Part shown: positions 37,154 through 45,984 of the stretch, one piece after another | How the letters are laid out: every line of letters starts with the position of its first letter | Position numbering within the stretch: the first letter of the stretch is position 1 | Assembly (NCBI GenBank): GCA_026982475.1 | Contig: JALSHB010000104.1 | Coordinates: 1 to 55,004, forward strand | Reading direction: 5' to 3' | DNA: 55,004 nt | Source of the DNA: Chromatiales bacterium | GTDB taxonomy: Bacteria > Pseudomonadota > Gammaproteobacteria > SZUA-152 | Notes under the pieces: model-generated | Seen by the model: the letters and a program-made list of their open reading frames with translations, nothing else | Databases searched by the model: none | Told to the model about the DNA's origin: nothing | Program-made: the position numbers and the translations under genes

Positions 37154-40117
37154 CTAGCCGATCTGCTCCAGCAAATCCTTGGCCTGCTGTTTCTGGGTGT
37201 CGTCACCCTCCTCCAGTACCTCGTCGAGGATGCTGCGCGCACCGTCGCCGTCGCCCATGTCGACGTAGGCCTTGGCCAGATCCAGCTTGGTGCCGATTTC
37301 GTCGACCTCGCCGAAGATATCGTCGCCGAGGAGGTCATCGTCGAGACCGTCCGTGGCGGCCAGCTCTTCCTCGAACGCCTTGATCTCGTCCTTGTCCGAT
37401 GTTGGCGCTTCGCCGCCCTTGGCGCTCTCTGTCTCGCTGCTTTCGGTCTCGGCAGTTTCGATCTCAGCGCTTTCGATCTCGGTGCTTTCGATACTTTCCT
37501 CGACGACCAGGACCTCGCCTTCCGCCGCCCCTTCCAGCTCAAGACCGGCACCGGACTCACGGTCATCCTTCTCTTCGACCACGGCATCAAACTCAATGGC
37601 CTCGTTTTCATTCAGGGTCAACGCCTCATCGCTGAGGTCGAGGCTGAAGTCCGAGTGCTCACTGTCCGTCTGTTGCGCATCGGTCAGTTCCGCGTCCAGC
37701 GGCTCCACGGAACTCGTTCCGTCCCTGCCCTGTTCGGCGGGCGGGCTGTCGTCCGTGCTGAACTCCAGCACGGTGTCTTCGATGCCGGTGGCCGTCTTGG
37801 CGAGATCGAGGTCCAGGTCGAGCGCCGCCTCGTCGTCTGTCTCAGGCAGCCGCTCCGCCACCTCGATCTCCGTCTCTTCCGTTTTCTCTGCCTTCTCTGC
37901 AGCGGCAACGGTCTCGCCCAGCATCTCCATATCGAAGTCCAGGGCATCGTCATCCTTTGCAGCGACGGCTTCGTCACCGCTGGCGGCTGGCCGTTCGCCC
38001 TCGGCCCCGTCGCTGCGCTGATCGAGGCTGAAATCCAGGCTGGAGACATCGAAATCCAGGCCGTTGTCAGCGGCGGACGGAGCCTCGGCTTGCGCGTCCT
38101 TGCCCGGCTTGGCCTCGTCACCGAGGTCGAAATCATCGGCCTTGGTCTTGCCCTGTCCCAGGTCCGGGGAGTCAAGATCGAAATCGAAGTCCAGGAGGTC
38201 GTCGTCGGTGCCGGCTGCCACGCCTTCCTGTTCTTCCTGCAGGGCCTGGGCGGCATCGCCAAACAGCGGATTGCCGGGACACAGCTGGCTACCCATGGTA
38301 ACCACATTGGCCCACAGGGGATCGGATTCGTCATCCAGGGTGTCGTGGAACGCCTGCGCCTGGGTCTCGAAGGCCTCGCCGTTCTTGGCGGCAAAGAACA
38401 CTTCCAGCAGCTTCAACTTCAAGTCATTGCGTTCCGGCTCGGTCTCCAGCGCCGCGCGAATGATGTCTTCCGCCTGCTGGTGGCGCCCATAGGCCAGGTA
38501 GACATCGGCCTCCGAAAGGGGGTCCACCTCGGAGACATCCGTCTGGATGCCGCTCATGTCACTGATTTCGCTCATGGCGAAATCGCTCACCATGGAGCTT
38601 TCACCACCCGCGCCCTTGGCCAGCACGCTGCTCGTCGCGCCCGCCGCCGCGCCACCGGCGCCGCCCACGTTGAGAATGCTCTCCTGGAAGCCCTCCTGCA
38701 TCTTGCGGCGGCGCGCCACGATCCAGCCGACGATGGCCAGCACCAGCACGCCGATACCGCCGTACATTACCAGGGGATTTTCCAGCAGGCCCGGCTCGGG
38801 GGCGGGGGTCTCGGCAACCGGAGCCACAACCGGCGGCTTGGGCTTCTGCGCTTCCGTCGTTTCTGCGGCCGTCGGCGCAGGGGCCTCGGCGGCGCCCTCA
38901 ACCGGCTGCGCGGCTTCGGTGGTTTCACCTTCCGGCGCTTGCTGCTGTTCGCTTGCCGGGGCCGCCGGCTCTTCGATGCCACCGGCCAGCTGTTTCTGCA
39001 GGCTCAGCATCTCATCGTCCTTGAGCATGATGAGGCGCTGCATGGCGACCAGCTGTTCTTCCATCTGCGACAGGCGGGCCTTGAGTTCCTCGGTCTCCTG
39101 GCGGTTGGCGTCCAGCGCCTCGGCGGCGAGCACCAGGTCCTGACGCAGTCGCTCGACATCGCCATCGCCGGTGCCCGAACCCAGACCTTCGCTACCCGGA
39201 GCCACCAGCTTGAGGCGCGCCTGGCCGGCCGCGCCACTGCCTTCACCACCGACTTCAGCAGCGCCGCCCGTATCGGCCGCCGTCTCGGCAGCCGCCACCT
39301 GACGCAGGGGACGACCGCTCTTGCGCGCCTCCCACTCGGCGCGCTGCCGTTCGATCTCTGCATTGGCCTCAGCGGGCGATACGGCGGTAATGCTGGCGGG
39401 GTCTTCGATGCGCAGCACGTAACCCGCCTTGAGCTGGTTGACGTTACCGTTGTAGAAGGCCTGCGGGTTGTTACGCACCAGGGCCAGCATCATCTGATTG
39501 ACGGTGACGGCGTCATTGGGCCGCATCTTGTTGGCGATGACCCACAGGGTATCGTTGGGCCGCACGGGGCCGTAACTCAGCACGCCATCGCGCGACATCA
39601 CCGGCGACAACGCGGCGCGCTGGCGAATCGGTGCCTGGCGGGTGGTTTGCGGGGCGGTGGCAACAGCAGCGGGCGCCGCCTGCGCGGCGGCCTGCTGGAT
39701 CGGCGCCGGGGCCTCCTCGGAAACCACGGGAGGATCGACCAGCACGGTGAACTCGCGCAGGATGCGGCCTCGCGGCCAGCGGGCCTCGACCACGAAATTG
39801 AGAAAGGGTTCGGTAATAAATTCGGTGCTGCTGACCTTGACATAGGGCGTGCCGTCCGGCCTTTGCGCCACATCGAACTTGAACTTGGTCAGAAAATAGG
39901 TGCGATCCGCACCGACGCGGGCAAAGTCCTCGGCTGAGGCCAGGCGAATCTGCAGATTTTCCAGGTCGCCCTTCTGCACCGACAGCAATTCGATCTCAGC
40001 CTCCAGCGGCTGATTCAATGCCGACTTCATGGTGATATTGCCAAGTCCCAGGGCGTAGGCCGCCACAGGTGCCAGCATCGCCAGCATAGCAATTACCGGT
40101 GCCAATCTCTTACCCAT
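37154..40117 (-). CDS. fimV: FimV/HubP family polar motility hub protein
   Basis: A 987-residue inner-membrane protein. A signal peptide (MGKRLAPVIAMLAMLAPVAAYA) is followed by a periplasmic FimV domain (LGLGNITMKSALNQPLEAEIELL) and a LysM-like peptidoglycan-binding part (GPVRPNDTLWVIANKMRP). A coiled coil and one membrane segment (MYGGIGVLVLAIVGWIVARRR, about residue 470) come next, then a very acidic, low-complexity cytoplasmic region and the conserved C-terminal FimV TPR motif (KLDLAKAYVDMGDGDGARSILDEVL). It organises type IV pili and polar signalling. The ATG at 40117 is preferred for its GGGAG; an in-frame ATG at 40129 lacks one. A promoter lies about 300 bp upstream at 40430-40458. Confidence 0.92.
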   Translation of the reverse strand: MGKRLAPVIAMLAMLAPVAAYALGLGNITMKSALNQPLEAEIELLSVQKGDLENLQIRLASAEDFARVGADRTYFLTKFKFDVAQRPDGTPYVKVSSTEFITEPFLNFVVEARWPRGRILREFTVLVDPPVVSEEAPAPIQQAAAQAAPAAVATAPQTTRQAPIRQRAALSPVMSRDGVLSYGPVRPNDTLWVIANKMRPNDAVTVNQMMLALVRNNPQAFYNGNVNQLKAGYVLRIEDPASITAVSPAEANAEIERQRAEWEARKSGRPLRQVAAAETAADTGGAAEVGGEGSGAAGQARLKLVAPGSEGLGSGTGDGDVERLRQDLVLAAEALDANRQETEELKARLSQMEEQLVAMQRLIMLKDDEMLSLQKQLAGGIEEPAAPASEQQQAPEGETTEAAQPVEGAAEAPAPTAAETTEAQKPKPPVVAPVAETPAPEPGLLENPLVMYGGIGVLVLAIVGWIVARRRKMQEGFQESILNVGGAGGAAAGATSSVLAKGAGGESSMVSDFAMSEISDMSGIQTDVSEVDPLSEADVYLAYGRHQQAEDIIRAALETEPERNDLKLKLLEVFFAAKNGEAFETQAQAFHDTLDDESDPLWANVVTMGSQLCPGNPLFGDAAQALQEEQEGVAAGTDDDLLDFDFDLDSPDLGQGKTKADDFDLGDEAKPGKDAQAEAPSAADNGLDFDVSSLDFSLDQRSDGAEGERPAASGDEAVAAKDDDALDFDMEMLGETVAAAEKAEKTEETEIEVAERLPETDDEAALDLDLDLAKTATGIEDTVLEFSTDDSPPAEQGRDGTSSVEPLDAELTDAQQTDSEHSDFSLDLSDEALTLNENEAIEFDAVVEEKDDRESGAGLELEGAAEGEVLVVEESIESTEIESAEIETAETESSETESAKGGEAPTSDKDEIKAFEEELAATDGLDDDLLGDDIFGEVDEIGTKLDLAKAYVDMGDGDGARSILDEVLEEGDDTQKQQAKDLLEQIG

Positions 40118-40429
40118 ATCCACTCCCATTTGAAGTTATTGCGCCCGCCTTCGCGTTTCCATTCCCAGGAATTCCAGTTACAGCATCGGCACCATGCGAG
40201 AATAATTTAATCGGGATCCTCTGATGTGATCCGGGCAGGCTGAATTGACGTTCGATTTCTGCAAACTCCAGACGCAGATCACCGCCAAGAGCGGGGCCAT
40301 TGCTGGGCTTCACGCCAACAGCAGGCACTTCAGGCGGCGCGGAGGTTGAAGGTTCTCGGCTCAAGGCAGTCGGCCATGGCTTGATCAAGGGTTCCCAATA
40401 TGAGCAAACAGGGCAAAATGACAGTGGGA

Positions 40430-40458
40430 ACTATAGCTTACAAGTATTCTTTTACCAA
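40430..40458 (-). promoter_or_regulatory. Probable sigma-70 promoter for fimV
   Basis: On the minus strand TTGGTA (40458-40453) and TATAGT (40435-40430) are separated by exactly 17 bp. They direct transcription toward fimV with a leader of about 300 nt. The leader (40130-40425) shows no convincing gene. The -35 lies 4 bp from the MITE-like element at 40462. Confidence 0.55.
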
Positions 40459-40461
40459 GAT

Positions 40462-40622
40462 CCTGAATCCCTAGGTTCATGACGGCGAATCGCACAACGC
40501 ATTGATCCCTCTCGCACTATGAAAAATCTCGGCAATAGTCCCCGCTATTCCCTCGATTTTTCATTACGCGATACGCATCAAGCCGTTGCACGCTTCATCC
40601 GCCATGAACCTACGGATTCAGG
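40462..40622. mobile_element. MITE-like imperfect hairpin with terminal 20-mers (copies 4 and 5)
   Basis: A 161-bp element bounded by CCTGAATCCCTAGGTTCATG (40462-40481) and the inverted CATGAACCTACGGATTCAGG (40603-40622), which differ at one position. Internally, ATGAAAAATC (40519-40528 region) pairs with GATTTTTCAT, and intervening sequence matches at roughly 70%. It contains no gene. The right end supplies the last codons and TAG stop of the asd-like remnant. This looks like a miniature element whose ends belong to the dispersed 20-bp family. Confidence 0.62.
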
Positions 40623-41021
40623 AAGATTTCAGCGATTTGCACACTATTCAGCGCCGCGCCCTTGCGCACATTGTCTGCCACCACCCACGGGTCCAGTCCA
40701 CGCGGATGACGGATATCTTCCCGCAGCCGGTCAACGAAAACGCCACCCTCGCTAACCGCAGAAGGATACCCCGCCTCTCCCAGCAACTCCACGCCCGGTT
40801 TCTGCCTCGTCTCGCTATGCCGGGCGAGGGAATTGCCAACAATGCCGGTACGCGCGCCGCCGTCGATTGATAACTGTCTATTGACAACTATAGCCTCACC
40901 GCCCAACAGCTTTTGTGACTCCCATACCATTTCCGTCTCTTCACGGGCATGGCCATTGTCCCGCACCGCGCCGATTGGGGCCAGTACATTGAGGGCCGTC
41001 TGTTTCTCGTCAGGTCGATCT
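40610..41021 (-). pseudogene. Remnant of a second Asd-like gene (Usg/PA3116 position)
   Basis: The reverse-strand frame encodes only the C-terminal part of an aspartate-semialdehyde-dehydrogenase-like protein: EKQTALNVLAPIGAVRDNGHAREETEMVWESQKLLGG, then a garbled middle, then REDIRHPRGLDPWVVADNVRKGAALNSVQIAEIF. The N-terminal NAD(P)-binding domain and catalytic-cysteine region are missing, and the segment around residues 40-80 of the remnant (VNRQLSIDGGARTGIV...) does not match the family. Pseudomonas has an Asd homologue at this exact place between asd and fimV, so this is the decayed ortholog. Its stop lies inside the MITE-like end at 40603-40622. Confidence 0.8.
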
Positions 41022-41037
41022 TCAGCGCACGGATGCC

Positions 41038-41058
41038 GGGCAGGCTGACCGCCTGCCC
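41038..41058 (-). terminator. Hairpin directly after asd
   Basis: Perfect 8-bp arms GGGCAGGC and GCCTGCCC around a 5-nt loop, 9 bp beyond the asd stop. No T-run follows. It may protect or end the leuC-leuD-leuB-asd transcript, or mark a deletion junction with the remnant downstream. Confidence 0.4.
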
Positions 41059-41066
41059 GCCAGCGG

Positions 41067-42179
41067 CTAGTGCTCCAGCAGGATGCGCAGCATGCGGCGC
41101 AGGGGCTCGGCGGCGCCCCACAGCAGCTGGTCGCCGACGGTGAAGGCGGCCAGGTAGTCGTCGCCCAGGCTCAGCTTGCGCAGACGGCCCACGGGCACGT
41201 CGAGGGTGCCGGTCACCGCCGCCGGGGTCAATTCGCGCATGGTGATGTCGCGCTCGTTGGGCACCACCTTCACCCAGTCGTTGGCCTGCGCCAGCAGGTC
41301 GTGGACCTCGTCCAGCGGCACGTTGTGCTTGAGCTTGATGGTCAGCGCCTGGCTGTGGCAGCGCATGGCGCCGATGCGCACGCAGATGCCGTCGATGGGG
41401 ATGGGGTTGTCGGCGCGGCCGAGGATCTTGTTGGTTTCCACCTGGGCCTTCCATTCTTCGCGGGTCTGCCCGGAGTCCATGGGCGAGTCCAGCCAGGGGA
41501 TCAGGCTGCCGGCCAGGGGCACGCCCCACTGGTCCTTGGGATAGTCGTCGGCGCGCAGGAAATCGGCCAGGCGGCGGTCGATGTCGAGGATGGCGCTGGC
41601 GGGGTCGTCGAGCAGTTCCGCCACCTCGCCGTGGATGGCGCCCATCTGGCGAATCAGCTCGCGCATGTTCTGCGCCCCGGCGCCGGAGGCGGCCTGGTAG
41701 GTCATGGGCGTGATCCATTCCACCAGGCCCTGCTGGAACAGGCCGCCGATGGCCATCAGCATCAGGCTCACGGTGCAGTTGCCGCCGACGAAGGTCTTCA
41801 CGCCGCTAGCCAGTCCGCCCTCGATGACACCCCGGTTGACCGGGTCGAGGACGATGATGCTGTCGTCCTTCATGCGCAGGGTGGAGGCGGCGTCGATCCA
41901 GTAGCCGTCCCAGCCGGCGGCACGTAACCGGGGATAGATCGCCTCGGTGTAGCCGCCGCCCTGGCAGGTGACGATCACATCCATGGCCTGCAGCTCGTCG
42001 ATGTCCTTCGCATCCTTGAGCGGCGGCACGTCCTTGCCCACCTCGGGGCCTTTCTCGCCGGCCTGCGAGGTGGAGAAGAACACCGGCTCGATGTCGCGAA
42101 AATCGTCTTCCTCGCGCAGGCGCTGCATCAGCACCGAGCCCACCATGCCACGCCAACCGACAAAACCCACCTGTTTCAT
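41067..42179 (-). CDS. asd: Aspartate-semialdehyde dehydrogenase
   Basis: A 370-residue enzyme of the E. coli/Vibrio type. It reduces aspartyl phosphate to the semialdehyde for Lys, Met, Thr, Ile and diaminopimelate. The NADP loop is VGFWRGMVGS-like ([20 protein letters not shown]), the catalytic cysteine lies in [17 protein letters not shown], and [16 protein letters not shown] holds substrate-binding residues. Length is normal. It is downstream of leuB (145-bp gap with repeat element G). A second Asd-like gene follows as a remnant. Confidence 0.95.
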   Translation of the reverse strand: MKQVGFVGWRGMVGSVLMQRLREEDDFRDIEPVFFSTSQAGEKGPEVGKDVPPLKDAKDIDELQAMDVIVTCQGGGYTEAIYPRLRAAGWDGYWIDAASTLRMKDDSIIVLDPVNRGVIEGGLASGVKTFVGGNCTVSLMLMAIGGLFQQGLVEWITPMTYQAASGAGAQNMRELIRQMGAIHGEVAELLDDPASAILDIDRRLADFLRADDYPKDQWGVPLAGSLIPWLDSPMDSGQTREEWKAQVETNKILGRADNPIPIDGICVRIGAMRCHSQALTIKLKHNVPLDEVHDLLAQANDWVKVVPNERDITMRELTPAAVTGTLDVPVGRLRKLSLGDDYLAAFTVGDQLLWGAAEPLRRMLRILLEH

Positions 42180-42202
42180 TTTTGAATCCCTCTTTCAAGA
42201 TC

Positions 42203-42313
42203 CAACGCAAAGGCGCGAAGGCGCAAAGATCGCAAAGATCGCAAAGATCGCAAAGTCTTTTTATGAAAATATTTGCTTTGCGTCCTTTGCGCCTTCGCGC
42301 CTTTGCGTTGAAA
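42203..42313. repeat. Long inverted-repeat element G (CGCAAAG type, expanded)
   Basis: Left arm 42203-42255 begins CAACGCAAAGGCGCGAAGGC and contains three tandem copies of the octamer AAAGATCG-like unit. Right arm 42277-42313 is TTTGCGTCCTTTGCGCCTTC onward. The unequal number of units in the two arms shows expansion by slippage. It lies between leuB and asd. Confidence 0.75.
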
Positions 42314-42324
42314 GCATTTCATCA

Positions 42325-43395
42325 TTAAAGCGCCGCCACCACGGCATCGCCCATCTCACGGGTGGAGACCCGACGGGTACCCTCGCTGTGGATGTCGGCG
42401 GTGCGCAGGCCGTCGTCGAGCACCCGCTCCACCGCCTGCTCGATGCGCTCGGCCATGGCTGGCTCGTCCAGGGAGTAGCGCAGCATCATGGCAACAGACA
42501 GAATCGTCGCCAGCGGGTTGGCCACGTTCTGCCCGGCGATGTCCGGCGCGGAGCCGTGGATGGGTTCGTACATGCCACGGCCAGCGGCGTCCAGCGAGGC
42601 CGAGGGCAGCATGCCGATGGAACCGGTGAGCATGGCGGCGCAGTCGGAGAGGATGTCGCCGAACATGTTGGTGGTGACCATCACGTCGAACTGCTTGGGC
42701 GCGCGCACCAGTTGCATGGCGGCATTGTCCACGTACATGTGCGACAGTTCCACCTCGGGGTAGTCCCTGGCCACCCGCTCCATCACCTCGCGCCACAGCT
42801 CGGTGCACTCCAGCACGTTGGCCTTGTCCACGGAGCAGACCCGCTTGCCGCGTTTCATGGCGATGTCGAAGGCGGAGCGGCCGATACGCTCGATCTCCGA
42901 CTCGGCATAGACCAGGGTGTTGAAGCCCTGGCGCTCGCCGTTGTCCAGGGTGCGCACGCCGCGCGGCTGGCCGAAATAGATGCCGCCGGTGAGTTCGCGC
43001 ACGATCATGATGTCCAGCCCGGCCACCACCTCCGGCTTGAGGGTGGAGGCCTCGGCCAACTGCTGGTAGAGGATCGCCGGGCGCAGGTTGGAGAACAATT
43101 CCAGTTCGGAGCGCAGGCCCAGCAGGCCCTTCTCCGGGCGCACGCTGATGTCCAGCGACTCCCACTTGTAGCCACCCACAGCACCGAGCAGGATGGCGTC
43201 CGAGCCTTTGGCCAGTTCCAGCGTCTCCCCCGGCAGCGGCGTGCCGTGCACATCGTAGGCCGCACCACCCACCAGGCCCTCTTCCAGCTCGACGTCAAGG
43301 CCATCGGCGCGCAGACGCTCCAGCACCTTCACCGCCTCATTGACGATCTCCGGGCCAATGCCGTCACCGGCCAGTACTGCAATCTTCTTGGTCAT
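42325..43395 (-). CDS. leuB: 3-isopropylmalate dehydrogenase
   Basis: A 356-residue NAD-dependent decarboxylating dehydrogenase of leucine synthesis. N-terminal [23 protein letters not shown], the substrate-binding arginines around [21 protein letters not shown], and the signature [25 protein letters not shown] identify it. The ATG at 43395 starts the family homology; the longer frame reads into repeat H. leuC-leuD-leuB-asd are codirectional, though the intergenic gaps are filled with repeats. Confidence 0.95.
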   Translation of the reverse strand: MTKKIAVLAGDGIGPEIVNEAVKVLERLRADGLDVELEEGLVGGAAYDVHGTPLPGETLELAKGSDAILLGAVGGYKWESLDISVRPEKGLLGLRSELELFSNLRPAILYQQLAEASTLKPEVVAGLDIMIVRELTGGIYFGQPRGVRTLDNGERQGFNTLVYAESEIERIGRSAFDIAMKRGKRVCSVDKANVLECTELWREVMERVARDYPEVELSHMYVDNAAMQLVRAPKQFDVMVTTNMFGDILSDCAAMLTGSIGMLPSASLDAAGRGMYEPIHGSAPDIAGQNVANPLATILSVAMMLRYSLDEPAMAERIEQAVERVLDDGLRTADIHSEGTRRVSTREMGDAVVAAL

Positions 43396-43422
43396 CAGTC
43401 GATATCCTCGCTTAAAAAAATC

Positions 43423-43518
43423 CAACGCAAAGACGCGAAGGCGCAAAGGACACAAAGGCTTTGTTTTCAAAAAACCTTCTCTGCGCCCTCTGCGGCTTTG
43501 CGCCTTTGCGTTGAAAAA
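43423..43518. repeat. Long inverted-repeat element H (CGCAAAG type)
   Basis: Left arm 43423-43460 begins CAACGCAAAGACGCGAAGGC; right arm 43477-43518 is CTTCTCTGCGCCCTCTGCGG onward to GCGTTGAAAAA. The loop GGCTTTGTTTTCAAAAAACC is AT-rich. Nearly identical to element I 80 bp further on. Confidence 0.78.
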
Positions 43519-43597
43519 GATTCATCATCAAAACGCCGCTATCGCCCTGCCGCAATCTTCAGCAGCCCAGCAAACCTTTCTCCGCCCCCTTCAAAGT

Positions 43598-43694
43598 CCA
43601 ACGCAAAGACGCGAAGGCGCAAAGGACGCAAAGGCTTTGTTTTCAAAAAACCTTCTCTGCGCCCTCTGCGACTTTGCGCCTTTGCGTTGAAAAA
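43598..43694. repeat. Long inverted-repeat element I, duplicate of H
   Basis: Over about 95 bp this differs from element H at only a few positions (for example GACGCAAAGG for GACACAAAGG, CTGCGACTTT for CTGCGGCTTT). The pair fills the 300-bp leuD-leuB gap together with 80 bp of non-repeat sequence, where no gene is seen. Confidence 0.78.
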
Positions 43695-43695
43695 A

Positions 43696-44334
43696 TCACG
43701 CAAACAACCACGGCGCCTCGCGGCGGCGGCGGTCTTCGTAGGCGCGGATGTCGTCCACGTGCTGCAGGGTCAGGCCGATGTCGTCGAGGCCATTGAGCAG
43801 GCAGTATTTGCGGAACTCGTCCACCGCGAAGGGGATCTCCTCGCCACCGGGGGTGGTGATGGTCTGCGCCGCCAGGTCCACCGTCAGCCGGTAGCCTTCG
43901 CTGGCCGCCACTTCCCTGAACAGGCGATCCACCGTCTGTTCATCGAGGACGATGGGCAGGATGCTGTTCTTGAAACAGTTGTTGAAGAAGATGTCGGCGA
44001 AGCTCGGCGCGATGATGACGCGGAAGCCGTAGTCCAGCAACGCCCAGGGGGCGTGCTCGCGCGAGGAGCCGCAGCCGAAGTTCTCGCGTGCGAGCAATAT
44101 GCTGGCGCCCTGATAGCGCGGCTGGTTGAGCACGAAGTCCGGGTTCAGCGGCCGCTGGCTGTTGTCCATGCCCGGTTCGCCCACGTCGAGGTAACGCCAC
44201 TCGTCGAACAGGTTGGGACCGAAGCCCGTGCGCTGGATGGACTTGAGAAACTGCTTGGGGATGATGGCGTCGGTGTCCACGTTGGCGCGGTCCATGGGCG
44301 CCACGATGCCCGTTACCTTGTCAAATTTTTCCAT
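43696..44334 (-). CDS. leuD: 3-isopropylmalate dehydratase small subunit
   Basis: A 212-residue swivel-domain subunit of isopropylmalate isomerase. Typical blocks are [31 protein letters not shown] at the N terminus and [45 protein letters not shown] in the middle. It begins 95 bp downstream of leuC, with element J between. The TCA stop is only 2 bp from element I. Confidence 0.95.
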   Translation of the reverse strand: MEKFDKVTGIVAPMDRANVDTDAIIPKQFLKSIQRTGFGPNLFDEWRYLDVGEPGMDNSQRPLNPDFVLNQPRYQGASILLARENFGCGSSREHAPWALLDYGFRVIIAPSFADIFFNNCFKNSILPIVLDEQTVDRLFREVAASEGYRLTVDLAAQTITTPGGEEIPFAVDEFRKYCLLNGLDDIGLTLQHVDDIRAYEDRRRREAPWLFA

Positions 44335-44352
44335 TGTTCAACTCCGCATAGG

Positions 44353-44432
44353 AAACGCAAAGTTCGCAAAGACGCAGAGGACGCAATATAAAAAACCTTT
44401 GCGTTCTTTGCGTCTTTGCGTCCTTTGCGTTA
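44353..44432. repeat. Long inverted-repeat element J (CGCAAAG type)
   Basis: Left arm 44353-44386 begins AAACGCAAAGTTCGCAAAGA; right arm 44396-44432 ends TCCTTTGCGTTAA. The right arm reaches the leuC stop codon (TAA at 44430-44432), so the element abuts or has been captured at the end of leuC. Confidence 0.76.
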
Positions 44433-45854
44433 ATTCTCAAACTCTCTCACATCCACGAAACACCCCGTGACCGCTGCCGCGGCGGCCATGGCCGGGCTCA
44501 CCAGGTGGGTGCGCCCGCCGGCGCCCTGGCGGCCTTCGAAGTTGCGGTTGGAGGTGGAGGCGCAGCGCTCGCCGGGCGCCAGGCGGTCGGCGTTCATGGC
44601 CAGGCACATGGAGCAGCCGGGCTCGCGCCATTCGAAGCCGGCTTCGATGAAGAGACGGTCCAGCCCCTCTTCCTCGGCCTGCCTTTTCACCAGCCCGGAG
44701 CCGGGCACCACCAGGGCCTGTTTGACGTTGTCCGCCACCTTGCGGCCGCGGGCCACGGCGGCGGCGGCGCGCAGGTCCTCGATGCGCGAGTTGGTGCAGG
44801 AGCCGATGAACACCTTGTCCACCGTGATCTCGGTGATGGGCGTGCCGGCGCTCAATCCCATGTAGTCGAGGGCGCGGCGCATGCCCTCGGCCTTCACCGG
44901 GTCGCTCTCGGCGGCGGGGTCGGGCACGCGCCCGCCCACGGGGACCACCATTTCCGGTGAGGTGCCCCAGGTCACCTGGGGCTGGATGGTCGCGGCGTCG
45001 ATCACCACCTCGCGGTCGAACACCGCGTCGTCGTCGGAGCGCAGCTCGCGCCAGGCGGCCACCGCCTGCGCCCACAGCTCGGGGCCCGGGGCGAAGGGCC
45101 GGCCCTTCACGTAGTCGATGGTCTTCTCGTCCACCGCCACCATGCCGGCGCGGGCGCCCGCCTCGATGGCCATGTTGCACACCGTCATGCGGCCCTCGAT
45201 GGACAGGTCGCGGATCGCCTGGCCGGCGAACTCGATGGCGTAGCCGGTGCCGCCGGCGGTGCCGATCTCACCGATGATGGCGAGCACGATGTCCTTGGCG
45301 GTGACGCCGGGACCCACCTTGCCATCGATCACCACGCGCATGTTCTTCGACTTGCTCTGGATCAGGCACTGGGTGGCGAGCACGTGCTCCACCTCGGAGG
45401 TGCCGATGCCGTGCGCCAGGGCGCCCAGCGCCCCGTGGGTGGAGGTGTGGGAGTCGCCGCACACCACGGTCATGCCCGGCAGGGTGGCGCCCTCCTCCGG
45501 TCCCACCACGTGCACGATGCCCTGGCGCGGGTCGTTGATGGAAAATTCGGGGATGGCGAACTCGGCGCAGTTGCGGTCCAGGGTCTGCACCTGCAGACGC
45601 GCCACCGGGTCACTGATGCTGTCGACACCACCGCGGCGGTCGTCGGGCGTGGTGGGCACGTTGTGGTCCGGGGTGGCCAGGTTGGCGTCGCTGCGCCACG
45701 GCCTGCGCCCGGCCAGGCGCAGGCCCTCGAAGGCCTGCGGGCTGGTCACTTCGTGGATCAGCTGCCGGTCTATATAAAGAAGACAGGTGCCGTCGTCCTG
45801 GGTGCGCACCACGTGCTGCTCCCACAATTTGTCGTAAAGAGTCTTGCCGGCCAT
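44430..45854 (-). CDS. leuC: 3-isopropylmalate dehydratase large subunit
   Basis: A 474-residue aconitase-family subunit that isomerises 2- and 3-isopropylmalate with LeuD. Fe-S cluster cysteines appear in [16 protein letters not shown] and [41 protein letters not shown] is also diagnostic. The ATG at 45854 (GAGG upstream) starts [15 protein letters not shown], the family N terminus. It is the first gene of the leuCDB-asd run and is divergent from a LysR regulator, as often seen for leu operons. Confidence 0.95.
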   Translation of the reverse strand: MAGKTLYDKLWEQHVVRTQDDGTCLLYIDRQLIHEVTSPQAFEGLRLAGRRPWRSDANLATPDHNVPTTPDDRRGGVDSISDPVARLQVQTLDRNCAEFAIPEFSINDPRQGIVHVVGPEEGATLPGMTVVCGDSHTSTHGALGALAHGIGTSEVEHVLATQCLIQSKSKNMRVVIDGKVGPGVTAKDIVLAIIGEIGTAGGTGYAIEFAGQAIRDLSIEGRMTVCNMAIEAGARAGMVAVDEKTIDYVKGRPFAPGPELWAQAVAAWRELRSDDDAVFDREVVIDAATIQPQVTWGTSPEMVVPVGGRVPDPAAESDPVKAEGMRRALDYMGLSAGTPITEITVDKVFIGSCTNSRIEDLRAAAAVARGRKVADNVKQALVVPGSGLVKRQAEEEGLDRLFIEAGFEWREPGCSMCLAMNADRLAPGERCASTSNRNFEGRQGAGGRTHLVSPAMAAAAAVTGCFVDVREFEN

Positions 45855-45952
45855 CTCTGCGTCCTCGATTCGGATATTGCCTGCCATGCGTGGCGATGTG
45901 CCCATACTACGCCCGCCCATCAATTACCACAATTCAAGTTTCTCATGTTTTG

Positions 45953-45969
45953 CATTCCTTTTTGGAATG
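45953..45969. promoter_or_regulatory. Candidate LysR-type operator
   Basis: CATTCC TTTTT GGAATG is a perfect 6-bp inverted repeat with a 5-bp spacer in the 130-bp leuC-lysR intergenic region. It contains a T-N11-A match (45955 to 45967), the hallmark of LysR-family binding sites, and lies 16 bp before the regulator ATG. Confidence 0.5.
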
Positions 45970-45984
45970 ATTCATCCTCGTCTC

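Noticed and set aside
40110-40388. 92-residue minus-strand frame in the fimV leader
   Set aside because: TTG start, no ribosome-binding site, overlaps the fimV start, and composition does not look like a protein family.
42203-42257. Tandem AAAGATCGC-type units considered as a CRISPR or satellite array
   Set aside because: Units are only 8-9 bp with no spacers and form one arm of a hairpin element, so this is repeat expansion and not CRISPR.
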